DNA of 64,000 nucleotides from Pseudoxanthomonas sp. CF125 (GTDB taxonomy: Bacteria; Pseudomonadota; Gammaproteobacteria; Xanthomonadales; Xanthomonadaceae): the NCBI RefSeq assembly GCF_900104085.1, contig NZ_FNLD01000003.1:431001-495000 (forward strand), written 5' to 3'. A program made the translations under genes and the position numbers. Positions 23,759-31,647 of the stretch are shown here, one piece after another. The number at the start of each line of letters is the position of its first letter. Positions within the stretch are counted from its first letter, which is position 1. Below the pieces are notes generated by a model. That model was not told the DNA's origin and searched no databases. It saw only the letters and a program-made list of their open reading frames with translations.

Positions 23759-23810
23759 TGTGCGAATGTTACTGCGTAGCCATAGGGAACAACACGCAAT
23801 CCCTCGGCAT

Positions 23811-24542
23811 TCAATTCTCAGGGTCTAGCGGCGCTTCGCTTTCCTGCACGGGCAGGTTTTCCAGGTCGCCCACACTTACGCTGCCCTTGAATTCCTCGCG
23901 CCAGATGCGATCCTGCAACTTCCAGTACTCGCCGGGTTCCCAGAATTCGCGCGCATAGAAGCGCTCCGGATCGATGGAGCCTCCGCGCGCCAAATTGATG
24001 TACAGCGCCGAGGCCGATGAGTAGCCCAGCAAACTGCCGGTAGAACTGCGCTGCCCTCTGCGCATCGCTTTCTCCTGTCGCCCCTTGGCTACTTTGTCGG
24101 CGTATTCGGCGAGCATTCCTGGTTCGCGACGCCTGGCCTCATCGCGCTCCCCTTTATCGAGCTTGCCCCAATAATGCATCTTCCAGACATCGAATTCCGG
24201 ATAACCACGCTCGGCTGCGAGCGCCATCCACAGGAACGCTTGCACGCGGTCCTGTTCGCCCCCTTGTCCATTCCAGAACATTTCGCCCAAGCGCGCTTGC
24301 GAAGGCTTGTCGCCGTAACGCGCCGCCAAGCGATAGTGCTTTCGCGCGTCCTGGTGGTTGCCGCTGGCATCGGCGCGCATGCCCGCGCGGCGGTGCCACA
24401 GATCAGGATGGGCTTCCAGAAAGCCCTCGGTCATCACGTCGGCCGGGATTTCTTCGAATTTCGAAGGGTCGGAACCGGCTTCTGCTGCGATTGCCCCTCC
24501 GAACGCGCTGGCGAGAATGAGGGAGAACACTATCCTTAGCAC
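23811..24542 (-). CDS. Exported Sel1-repeat (TPR-like) protein
   Basis: The 243-residue product has a signal peptide (LRIVFSLILASAFGGAIAA) and Sel1-like repeats in the middle: KHYRLAARYGDKPSQARLGE then MFWNGQGGEQDRVQAFLWMA and LAAERGY, the Gly-x-Gly-x-x-x-Asp pattern of this repeat. Sel1 proteins usually act as scaffolds in the periplasm. The C-terminal ~100 residues are unassigned. It is 52 bp upstream of the original tdk start in the same direction, so the two were probably one transcription unit before the element entered. Role unknown. Confidence 0.75.
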   Translation of the reverse strand: MLRIVFSLILASAFGGAIAAEAGSDPSKFEEIPADVMTEGFLEAHPDLWHRRAGMRADASGNHQDARKHYRLAARYGDKPSQARLGEMFWNGQGGEQDRVQAFLWMALAAERGYPEFDVWKMHYWGKLDKGERDEARRREPGMLAEYADKVAKGRQEKAMRRGQRSSTGSLLGYSSASALYINLARGGSIDPERFYAREFWEPGEYWKLQDRIWREEFKGSVSVGDLENLPVQESEAPLDPEN

Positions 24543-24633
24543 GTTCAGTTTCCTTGTTTCTCAATGATCTTGCGGGATTCTAGGCCTCACTCTTCCGTCC
24601 AATCTATAAACTAACGGCCTATCGCCGTTAGCC

Positions 24634-26625
24634 ATGATCATGAACTCCCTCAACCAACCACAACGCGACGCCGTCAGGCACTGCGAAGGCCCCCTGCTGG
24701 TGCTGGCCGGCGCCGGCAGCGGCAAGACCCGCGTCATCATCGAGAAGATCGCCCACCTGGTCGCCTCCGGGCGCATGCCGGCCAAGCGCATCGCCGCGAT
24801 CACCTTCACCAACAAGTCCGCCAAGGAAATGCGCGAGCGCCTGGGCAAACGCCTGAAGGGCGATGCAGCCGAGGGACTGACGATCTGCACGTTCCATGCA
24901 TTGGGTTTGCGCTTCCTGCAGATCGAGCACGCCGCCGTAGGACTGAAGCGTGGGTTCTCCATCTTCGACGCCGACGACAGCAATGCGCAGATCAAGGACC
25001 TGATGCCCGGCGCCAAGAACGACGCGGTGGAAGCGGCCAAAAACCTGATTTCGCGCGCGAAGAACGCCGGGCTCTCTCCCGAGGAGGCGCTGGCTGCATC
25101 CAAGACCACGCGCGAACAGGAAGCGGCCAAGCTCTACGCGCGCTATCAGGCGCGGCTGGCCACCTTCAACGCGGTGGATTTCGACGATCTGATCCGCCTG
25201 CCCGTGCAGGTGCTGGAAAACGACGCCGAGATCGCCGCCGCCTGGCGCGAACGCATCGGCTACCTGCTGGTGGACGAATGCCAGGACACCAACGACGCGC
25301 AATACCGCCTGCTGAAGGTGCTGGCCGGTCCGCGCGGCGACTTCACCTGCGTGGGCGACGACGACCAGAGCATCTACGCCTGGCGCGGCGCCAATCCGGA
25401 CAACCTGATGCAGATGGCGCGCGACTATCCCGCGCTGCAGGTGATCAAGCTGGAGCAGAACTACCGCTGCAGCAATCGCGTGCTGCGCGCGGCCAACACC
25501 CTGATCGCCAACAATCCGCACGAGCATCCCAAGAAGCTGTGGAGCGACCAGCCAGACGGCGACCGCATCCGCGTGTGGGAGTGCCGCGACAACGAGCACG
25601 AGGCGGAGAAAGTCGCCGCCGAGATCTCTTACCTGCACACCGCGCGCGACGCGCCCTGGAGCGACTTCTGCATCCTGTTCCGCGGCAATCACCAGTCGCG
25701 CCCGTTGGAAAAAGCGATGCAGCTGCTACGCATCCCCTACCACCTGACCGGCGGCACGGCGTTCCTGGAACGCCAGGAAGTGAAGGATGCGCTGTCGTGG
25801 CTGCGGCTGGTGGTCAACCCGGAGGACGACGCGGCTTTCCTGCGCGCGGTGCAGTCGCCCAAGCGCGAAGTCGGCGCGACCTCGCTGGCCAAGCTGGCCG
25901 AGATGGCCCAGCACGCGCACCTGCCGATGTCGCGCGCGGCCGAGTCGATGGGCGCGCTGAAGGCCCTGCCCCCGCGCGCGGCCAACGGACTGAGCGCGTT
26001 CAACGACATCCTGCGCGATCTGCGCGCCCATTCGGCGCAACTGCCCGCGGCGGAGCTGGTGCGGCGCTTGAGCGAACGCTCCGGGTTGCTCGCCGAGATC
26101 CGTGCGCAATGCAAGGACGATGCCTCCTTCGCGCGCCGCCGCGCCAACCTGGACGAATTGGCGGACTGGTTCGAGCATACCCATAGAAGCGAGGGCCGCG
26201 GCAGTGCGGGCGACCTGGCTGCGCAGCTCGCCCTGCTTTCGCGCAACGACAAAGACGACGGCGGCAACCAGGTGCGGCTGATGAGCCTGCACGCAGCCAA
26301 GGGCCTGGAGTTCCGCTACGTCTTCATCGTCGGCTGCGAGGACGGCACCTTGCCGCACGAGATGAGCCTGGACGAAGGCAACCTGGCCGAGGAACGCCGG
26401 CTGATGTACGTGGGCATCACCCGCGCCAAGCAGGGCCTGTACCTCAGCCACAGCCGCGAGACGCGCAGGTTCCGCGAAAAAGTGCGTTTGAAACCCAGCC
26501 GCTTCCTTGACGAGCTACCGCAATCGGAACTGCAACGCGACGGCGCCGATCCGGAGGCCGACGCGGCGAGCAAGAAAGAACGCGCCAGCGCGGGACTGGC
26601 GGCGATCCAGGCGCTGTTCGACTGA
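24634..26625 (+). CDS. rep: ATP-dependent DNA helicase Rep
   Basis: The 663-residue protein is a superfamily 1 helicase of the UvrD/Rep group, which unwinds DNA 3' to 5' and helps forks restart. Motifs in order: Q motif region LNQPQRDAVRH, Walker A LAGAGSGKTR, motif II LLVDECQDTND, motif III CVGDDDQSIYAWRGA, motif IV region EQNYRCSNRVL, and motif V/VI VRLMSLHAAKGLEF and EERRLMYVGITRAKQGLYL. The size (E. coli Rep has 673) and the short C-terminal tail fit Rep better than UvrD or PcrA. Start choice is between ATG at 24634 and one two codons later; no clear ribosome binding site decides it. Confidence 0.93.
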   Translation: MIMNSLNQPQRDAVRHCEGPLLVLAGAGSGKTRVIIEKIAHLVASGRMPAKRIAAITFTNKSAKEMRERLGKRLKGDAAEGLTICTFHALGLRFLQIEHAAVGLKRGFSIFDADDSNAQIKDLMPGAKNDAVEAAKNLISRAKNAGLSPEEALAASKTTREQEAAKLYARYQARLATFNAVDFDDLIRLPVQVLENDAEIAAAWRERIGYLLVDECQDTNDAQYRLLKVLAGPRGDFTCVGDDDQSIYAWRGANPDNLMQMARDYPALQVIKLEQNYRCSNRVLRAANTLIANNPHEHPKKLWSDQPDGDRIRVWECRDNEHEAEKVAAEISYLHTARDAPWSDFCILFRGNHQSRPLEKAMQLLRIPYHLTGGTAFLERQEVKDALSWLRLVVNPEDDAAFLRAVQSPKREVGATSLAKLAEMAQHAHLPMSRAAESMGALKALPPRAANGLSAFNDILRDLRAHSAQLPAAELVRRLSERSGLLAEIRAQCKDDASFARRRANLDELADWFEHTHRSEGRGSAGDLAAQLALLSRNDKDDGGNQVRLMSLHAAKGLEFRYVFIVGCEDGTLPHEMSLDEGNLAEERRLMYVGITRAKQGLYLSHSRETRRFREKVRLKPSRFLDELPQSELQRDGADPEADAASKKERASAGLAAIQALFD

Positions 26626-26632
26626 CAACCCA

Positions 26633-26767
26633 CCTTGTAAAGCCGAGCTTGCTCGGCTGCTTCTAGTCCGTAAAAGTTAAAAATATCGGATCGAACCTTT
26701 ATCCCGTCGAACATCCCCAAATGGTCATCATCGGCGGTCAATCCCGAGCAAGCTCGGCTCTACAAGG
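26633..26767. repeat. Intergenic inverted repeat, GCCGAGCTTGCTCGGC family
   Basis: Arms CCTTGTAAAGCCGAGCTTGC (from 26633) and GCAAGCTCGGCTCTACAAGG (to 26767) lie either side of about 90 bp. Each arm also contains a short internal palindrome. The same arm core recurs at 42470-42533. It lies just past the rep stop. Confidence 0.75.
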
Positions 26768-26848
26768 AAGCAGTGGAAGGGCGATAATGGAATTCGTTGC
26801 GGACGCTGCGGTAGGCTGGACACCTTGGTCTATGGCGATACGAACACC

Positions 26849-27232
26849 ATGAATCGTTCCAGTCCCGGCTGGCTATTGATCGCCTTCCTCATCGCTTTGA
26901 TCGGCGTGGGATTTCGTTACTGGCAGATGGCGTACTCGCAGGTCACCCTGCCCGAATCGCTGTATGGCCCGGGGTTGGTCGCCGTAGGCGTGGTGGCGAT
27001 GATGGCGCGCGCTTTCGGACTGGCGCGCTTCTGGAAGGTCTGGTTGTTGGTTGCCGCAAGCGTTCCTTGCGCCGTGCTGGCGCGCATTCTGGTCGAAGCG
27101 GTTTCCCGTCCCGGTACGCACGACCTCTGGCCATTGGAACTGGCCGTCGCCGCGGGCATGGGCCTGGTGGCTTCGGTGGCGGGCGCCCTGCTGGGCAGTC
27201 TGTTCCTGCTTCGCAGCAGCAAGCGTCCTTGA
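26849..27232 (+). CDS. Small inner-membrane protein, about four spans, unknown
   Basis: From ATG at 26849 the product has 127 residues and four hydrophobic segments, starting with WLLIAFLIALIGVGFRYW, then GLVAVGVVAMMARAFGLA, VWLLVAASVPCAVLARIL and LAVAAGMGLVASVAGALLGS. The earlier frame start at 26825 lacks support. No family is recognised. It is followed 34 bp later by the DinB-like gene on the same strand. Confidence 0.6.
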   Translation: MNRSSPGWLLIAFLIALIGVGFRYWQMAYSQVTLPESLYGPGLVAVGVVAMMARAFGLARFWKVWLLVAASVPCAVLARILVEAVSRPGTHDLWPLELAVAAGMGLVASVAGALLGSLFLLRSSKRP

Positions 27233-27266
27233 CCGGTCGTCAATGATTCCAGCGGAGAACGTGCAG

Positions 27267-27806
27267 ATGGTGTCTAACGAATACGCGCGTCGCATGGCGG
27301 CCTACAACCGCTGGATGAACGAGAAGGTCTATGCGGCGGCGGCACAACTCCCCGCCAGCGAGTTGGCCGCCGAGCGCGGCGCGTTCTTCGGCTCGGTACT
27401 GGGCACGCTCAACCATTTGATGGTCGCCGATCTGATATGGCTCAAGCGTTTCTCGGCGTTGCCCGACTTCCATGCAACGCTGGCGCCGTTGCGCGGCCTC
27501 GCCGCGCCGACCGCGCTGGATGCCATGCCGTATCCGGTTTTCGCCCAGTTGCGCGAACGGCGCCAGTGGCTGGACGGTGTGATCGAAAACTGGGCCGATT
27601 CGCTCGGCGGCGACGACCTGCAACAGGTGCTGGAATACTCCAACACCCGCGGCCAGCGTTTCCGCAAGCGCATGGACGGGGTGGCCATGCACTTCTTCAA
27701 TCACCAGACCCACCACCGCGGGCAGGTCACCACGCTGCTGAGCCAGGCGGGCATCGATGTAGGCGAAACCGACTTGCGCGCCCTGATCGCGGACGAGCCC
27801 GACTAG
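27267..27806 (+). CDS. DinB/YfiT-fold protein
   Basis: The 179-residue protein has the four-helix-bundle pattern of DinB-like proteins. The metal-binding histidines are visible in LGTLNHLMVADLIWL and in the C-terminal HFFNHQTHHRGQVTTLLSQ, the latter being the signature of this fold. Family members act as metal-dependent thiol S-transferases or are damage-induced proteins of unknown action. The ATG at 27267 is chosen because AGCGGAG lies nine to fifteen bases before it; the ATG at 27243 has no such site. A specific substrate cannot be stated. Confidence 0.8.
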   Translation: MVSNEYARRMAAYNRWMNEKVYAAAAQLPASELAAERGAFFGSVLGTLNHLMVADLIWLKRFSALPDFHATLAPLRGLAAPTALDAMPYPVFAQLRERRQWLDGVIENWADSLGGDDLQQVLEYSNTRGQRFRKRMDGVAMHFFNHQTHHRGQVTTLLSQAGIDVGETDLRALIADEPD

Positions 27807-27813
27807 GGCCGAT

Positions 27814-28482
27814 TCAGGCTGCGCCGTCGCGCGCGGCCATGGCGGACAGGATCGCGCGCAGTTCGGCCACTTCGTTTTCCAGTGCCTGCACCCGTGCTTC
27901 CAGTGCCGAGGACGGAGCTTCGCCGGCGCTGGAGGATGAAGCGATCCGCGCCGTCACCGCAGCCACGTCCACCGGTCCGCTGAGCAAGTGCACGTAGCGG
28001 TCTTCGCGCTGCCCGGGACCGCGCGGTATCTGCTGGACCAGCGCCGGCTGGCGCTGGATCAGCCGATCCAGGTGGTGACGCACATCGTCGGCATCATTGA
28101 ACGAGGCCAGCCGTTCGCTGCGCGCCAGCAATTCGTGCACGGTCTGCGGGCCGCGCAACAGCAGCAGGCCGATCAGGGTGAGTTGCTGCCTGGACAGATC
28201 CAGGGCTTTGTCGGCGCGGTGTTCGTAGCGCTCGGCGCGCGAGGAGAACACCTGTTTGGCCAGTCCTTTCTGCTCCAACTGGCGCAGCGCGTGATTCACA
28301 TCGCCCGTATTCAGCGCCATCACCGGATCGCGCGCTGTTTTCTGGTTCGCCGCCACTTGCGCGGCATTGACCGTCAGCGGATAGGCATCGGGCGTGGTGG
28401 CTTCCTTTTCTATCAGGCAACCCAGCACGCGCGCTTCGGAGGTGGTCAGCACCACGGCGGAAGTTTCATCGGTCATAACCAT
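27814..28482 (-). CDS. yceH: UPF0502 protein YceH
   Basis: The 222-residue product matches the YceH (DUF480) family: [20 protein letters not shown], then [20 protein letters not shown] and [20 protein letters not shown], tandem winged-helix domains. The C terminus ends in a coiled-coil-like [15 protein letters not shown], also usual for the family. The function is not established. The start is uncertain among three closely spaced in-frame ATGs at 28488, 28482 and 28476; the GAGG 10 bases upstream best fits 28482. It converges on the DinB-like gene. Confidence 0.85.
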   Translation of the reverse strand: MVMTDETSAVVLTTSEARVLGCLIEKEATTPDAYPLTVNAAQVAANQKTARDPVMALNTGDVNHALRQLEQKGLAKQVFSSRAERYEHRADKALDLSRQQLTLIGLLLLRGPQTVHELLARSERLASFNDADDVRHHLDRLIQRQPALVQQIPRGPGQREDRYVHLLSGPVDVAAVTARIASSSSAGEAPSSALEARVQALENEVAELRAILSAMAARDGAA

Positions 28483-28525
28483 ATGCATGCATCCTCGAAC
28501 AGCGCGCAAGGATAGCGGAGTACAC

Positions 28526-28615
28526 GTGGGAGCGGCCTCCGGCCGCGAGCTCTTGTTTTTTGCGCCAGAGACTGGGAGTTCGAAGCCGGAGCTCGCGGCC
28601 GGAGGCCGCTCCCAC
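28526..28615. repeat. REP-like inverted repeat, GTGGGAGCGGC family
   Basis: Arms starting GTGGGAGCGGCCTCCGGCCG and ending CGGCCGGAGGCCGCTCCCAC enclose about 35 bp. The same outer arms recur at 31524-31596 and 60013-60091 with a different inner triplet (TCCCGCCGC). The repeat lies between the starts of the divergent yceH and acid phosphatase genes. Confidence 0.85.
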
Positions 28616-28666
28616 GACAGGTTGTCATCGGCAACCGGTAAACTTCACGGACCGCCGCCCGATCGA

Positions 28667-29590
28667 ATGCACTCCATGCGCCTGCTCGTTCTTGCCGTTT
28701 GCACCGCCCTGACCCTGTCCGCCTGCAAGCGCGTGGAGACGCCAGCCGCCGCAGCGCCGGCGGCCCCGACGGCGGCCGAATCGTCCAGTCCCGCGACTGC
28801 GCCCGCCGCATCGAATCCCGCCCATGACAACCTCAACGCCGTGGCCTGGGTGCAGACCTCGGTGGAGTACAAGGCGCTCAGCGAGCAGACTTACCGCGCC
28901 GCCGCCGACCACCTGGACAAGGCCCTGAAGGAAAAGAACTGGGATGCGCTGGTGCCGGAAGAGCGCGGTAATGCCGCCACCGGCCTGAAGCCGGCGGTGG
29001 TGATGGATGTGGACGAGACCGTGCTGGACAACTCGCCCTACCAGGCGCGGCTGATTCGCGACGGCGTGGACTACGACGAGGTCACCTGGGGCCAGTGGGT
29101 GGCGGAAAAGAAGGCCAAGCCGGTGCCGGGCGTGGTCGATTTCGCCAAGGCCGCCAATGCCAAGGGCGTAACCGTCCTGTACATCTCCAACCGCGCCGAG
29201 CATCTGAAGGAAGCCACCCTGGCCAATCTCAAGTCCGTGGGCCTGCCGGTCGCCGACGACAGCGTATTCCTGGGCCTGGGCACCTTCGTCAAGGATTGCG
29301 AACAGAACGGCAGCGAGAAGAACTGCCGCCGCAAGCTGGCCGGGCAGAAATACCGGGTGCTGATGCAGTTCGGCGACCAGATCGGCGACTTCGTGCAAGT
29401 GGTATCCAACACCCGCGGCGATCGCGACAAGCTGTACGCCGAATACCACGACTGGTTCGGCGAGCGCTGGTGGATGCTGCCCAACCCCACCTATGGTTCG
29501 TGGGAACCGGCGCTGTTCAACAACGAATGGGCGCAGCCGACGGAAGCGCGCCGCCAGGCCAAGCGCGACGCACTGGACTACGCGCCTTGA
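28667..29590 (+). CDS. Class C acid phosphatase, lipoprotein (HAD superfamily)
   Basis: The 307-residue product begins with a lipoprotein signal ([16 protein letters not shown], lipobox Leu-Ser-Ala-Cys), followed by an Ala/Pro/Ser-rich linker. The HAD nucleophile motif is [13 protein letters not shown], motif II is [10 protein letters not shown], and the C-terminal acidic motif is FGDQIGDF. This build belongs to the outer-membrane or secreted class C (HAD) acid phosphatases. It dephosphorylates organic phosphomonoesters at the cell surface. The TGA stop overlaps the TTG start of pyrF by 3 nt, so the two may be co-transcribed. Confidence 0.88.
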   Translation: MHSMRLLVLAVCTALTLSACKRVETPAAAAPAAPTAAESSSPATAPAASNPAHDNLNAVAWVQTSVEYKALSEQTYRAAADHLDKALKEKNWDALVPEERGNAATGLKPAVVMDVDETVLDNSPYQARLIRDGVDYDEVTWGQWVAEKKAKPVPGVVDFAKAANAKGVTVLYISNRAEHLKEATLANLKSVGLPVADDSVFLGLGTFVKDCEQNGSEKNCRRKLAGQKYRVLMQFGDQIGDFVQVVSNTRGDRDKLYAEYHDWFGERWWMLPNPTYGSWEPALFNNEWAQPTEARRQAKRDALDYAP

Positions 29591-30303
29591 GCGGGCGCGG
29601 CAAATTGCAGCTTGGCCAACGCGAACGCCTGATCTTCGCGCTGGATGCGCCCGATCGCGAACAGGCCCTGGCCTGGGTGGACCGGCTGGGGGATTCGGTC
29701 GGCTTCTACAAGATCGGGATGGAACTGCTGGCCTCCGGCGACTACTTCATCGTGCTGGACGAACTGGCGCGCCGGGACAAGAAGATCTTCGTGGACCTGA
29801 AATTCTTCGATATCCCGGCCACCGTCGCCGGAGTGATCCGCGGCCTGTCGCGCTGGCCGGTCAGCTTCGCCACCATCCACGGCTGGCATGCCGGGATGAT
29901 GCAGGCGGCGGCCGACGCCCGCAGCGGCGATTTGCGCTTGCTGGCCGTCACCGTGCTGACCTCCATGGATGGCAAGGATCTGCAACAGATGGGCATTTCC
30001 GGCGAACCGGCAGACATCGTCGTTCAACGAGCGCTTTCCGCCCAGACTTCCGGGATCGATGGAGTGATTGCCTCGGGGCAGGAAGCCGGCGTGATCCGCG
30101 CCGCCTGCGGACCCGGCTTCTCCATCGTCTGTCCCGGTATCCGTCCTGGCGGCCCGGTCGGCGACGACCAGAAACGTACCGTCGGCGTGGCGGAAGCTTT
30201 CGAGCGCGGCGCCGACGCCATCGTGGTCGGACGCCCGATCAGCCATGCAAGCGACCCGCGCGCGGCCGCCGAAGCCATCCAGGACGAAATTCCGGCCCTG
30301 TAA
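29587..30303 (+). CDS. pyrF: Orotidine 5'-phosphate decarboxylase
   Basis: PyrF decarboxylates OMP to UMP, the last step of pyrimidine synthesis. The 238-residue barrel shows [19 protein letters not shown] at the N terminus, the catalytic Asp-x-Lys-x-x-Asp motif DLKFFDIP (Asp 70, Lys 72, Asp 75), TVHGW-like [10 protein letters not shown], and the phosphate-binding GIRPGG and VVGRPI loops. The start is a TTG that overlaps the acid phosphatase stop; an ATG with the right frame is not available before the conserved region. Like other bacterial PyrF it is of normal length. Confidence 0.95.
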   Translation: MSGRGKLQLGQRERLIFALDAPDREQALAWVDRLGDSVGFYKIGMELLASGDYFIVLDELARRDKKIFVDLKFFDIPATVAGVIRGLSRWPVSFATIHGWHAGMMQAAADARSGDLRLLAVTVLTSMDGKDLQQMGISGEPADIVVQRALSAQTSGIDGVIASGQEAGVIRAACGPGFSIVCPGIRPGGPVGDDQKRTVGVAEAFERGADAIVVGRPISHASDPRAAAEAIQDEIPAL

Positions 30304-30434
30304 TTCATATATATCAGTTAGTTACATGCTTTTAATTGAAGTATTGCATTAACTGTTAACGGGATTTAACATGGCGGCGTCCGGTTTCGGCCGGAAATGT
30401 GCCACAACACTGTCTACCGGCTTCGGCCGGCTTC

Positions 30435-30475
30435 AGAGGCCCTCTGCTTTCGCAAGAAAGCACGGCCTCTTTTTT
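30435..30475 (+). terminator. Rho-independent terminator after pyrF
   Basis: Stem AGAGGCC (30435-30441) pairs with GGCCTCT (30464-30470), with an inner GCTTTC/GAAAGC hairpin, followed by a run of T. It lies 130 bp past the pyrF stop. Confidence 0.8.
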
Positions 30476-30587
30476 ATGGCGGATGTCTGAAGGCGCGCGC
30501 CGGGGCATGTCCAGCAACGTGAAGCCCGTGCTTGCTGGCGGCAGGGGGAGCAAAGCAAGATGCGGGAGGATCGGGGAATCCAACTTT

Positions 30588-31520
30588 ATGCTTTCGCGCC
30601 TGCCCACATGCCGATGGATCTTGCTCGCCCTGCCCTTATGCGGCTTGCTGGCGCTGGCTGCGTGCAAACAACAACCCGCCGAACCGCGGGAATCGACCAG
30701 CGGACCGGCCGCCGCCGTTCAGCAGCTGATCCGCCGCCTGCACGACGACGATTTGGTCGGTTTCGCCCAGGCCGCTGTGCCGCCCGCCGAATACGCGCAG
30801 CTGGAAACCGCCTGGCGCGAAGGGCACAGCCGCTGGCCGCTGACCGAGTTGCCATTGGACGACCAGCTGGAAGCCCTGCTGTCAGCGTTGGCGGCGCCGG
30901 ATTCGGAACGCACGCTGCAACAGAGCTTCAAACGCAACTTCGCCAATCAGGACAAGGACTTGAAGGACGCCGCGCGTTCGCTGGGGCTGTTCGGCGTGCA
31001 GTACGTCAAACGCGAGGGCGTGTACACCGACGAGGAGCGCGCGCACTACGCCCAGCTGATCACGGCCTTGAGCGAATGGGCCCAGCGCGCGCCTTTGTCC
31101 GATCCGCAACGCGGCATGGCGGCGATTCCTCCGCTGGTCGCCGCGGCGCGCAAGACCGGCCTGACCGACGAACAGAGTTTCCGCGAAGCCGGCATGACCG
31201 GCAGCCTGCAACGCCTGTCGCCGTTTTTCGCCCAGGCCAAGGCGCTGCTGGCCGGTTATGGGTTGCCACTGGACCGGAGCTTTTCGGAGCTGCGCACCGT
31301 TCTGGTGGAACAGAAAGGCGACCAGGCGCGCGTGCGCGTGCATTACCCACTGGGCGACCGCGAAATCGACACCGTGGTCAGCCTGCAGCGCCGCGCGGGC
31401 CGCTGGTACCTGACCGACTACCTGCGCCATGCGGAGCAGGCGCTGGCCATACCGGCTGAAGAACAAGCCCCCGAATCGCAGATCGGTCCCGGCACCCAGG
31501 TACCGCCTCCAGCATCCTGA
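30588..31520 (+). CDS. Lipoprotein of unknown function
   Basis: The 310-residue product has a lipoprotein signal (WILLALPLCGLLALAAC, lipobox Leu-Ala-Ala-Cys). The mature part is helical at first (VQQLIRRLHDDDLVGFAQAA) and ends in a beta-rich segment (ARVRVHYPLGDREIDTVVSL and GRWYLTDYL) that resembles the nuclear-transport-factor-2-like folds found in many envelope proteins. No family name can be given. A terminator isolates it from pyrF and a hairpin repeat follows its stop. Confidence 0.65.
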   Translation: MLSRLPTCRWILLALPLCGLLALAACKQQPAEPRESTSGPAAAVQQLIRRLHDDDLVGFAQAAVPPAEYAQLETAWREGHSRWPLTELPLDDQLEALLSALAAPDSERTLQQSFKRNFANQDKDLKDAARSLGLFGVQYVKREGVYTDEERAHYAQLITALSEWAQRAPLSDPQRGMAAIPPLVAAARKTGLTDEQSFREAGMTGSLQRLSPFFAQAKALLAGYGLPLDRSFSELRTVLVEQKGDQARVRVHYPLGDREIDTVVSLQRRAGRWYLTDYLRHAEQALAIPAEEQAPESQIGPGTQVPPPAS

Positions 31521-31523
31521 TCC

Positions 31524-31596
31524 GTGGGAGCGGCGTCCCGCCGCGAGCTCCTCGCGCCAATCCGATATAAAGCTCGCGGCGGGACGCCGCTCCCAC
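31524..31596. repeat. REP-like inverted repeat, GTGGGAGCGGC family
   Basis: Arms GTGGGAGCGGCGTCCCGCCG and CGGCGGGACGCCGCTCCCAC enclose about 33 bp. It begins 4 bp after the stop of the lipoprotein gene and lies before plsB. Confidence 0.85.
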
Positions 31597-31647
31597 CTGT
31601 CACTCCTCTGTGCAGACGCGATGGCGTTGACGGGTCGCTAGGCCATA

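Larger units (their letters stand above)
23589..23759 (-). pseudogene. Displaced 5' stub of tdk, reading into the integrase leader
   Basis: The native tdk ATG is at 23759-23757, and the first eight codons (MAKLYLYY) match Tdk. After that the frame enters element DNA and continues for 48 codons to a TGA at 23591-23589. That stop lies 6 bp before the integrase ATG. The stub starts 52 bp after the Sel1-repeat gene in the same direction, consistent with an original sel1-tdk operon cut by the element. It is unlikely to make a useful protein, but its translation could help start integrase synthesis. Confidence 0.7.
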
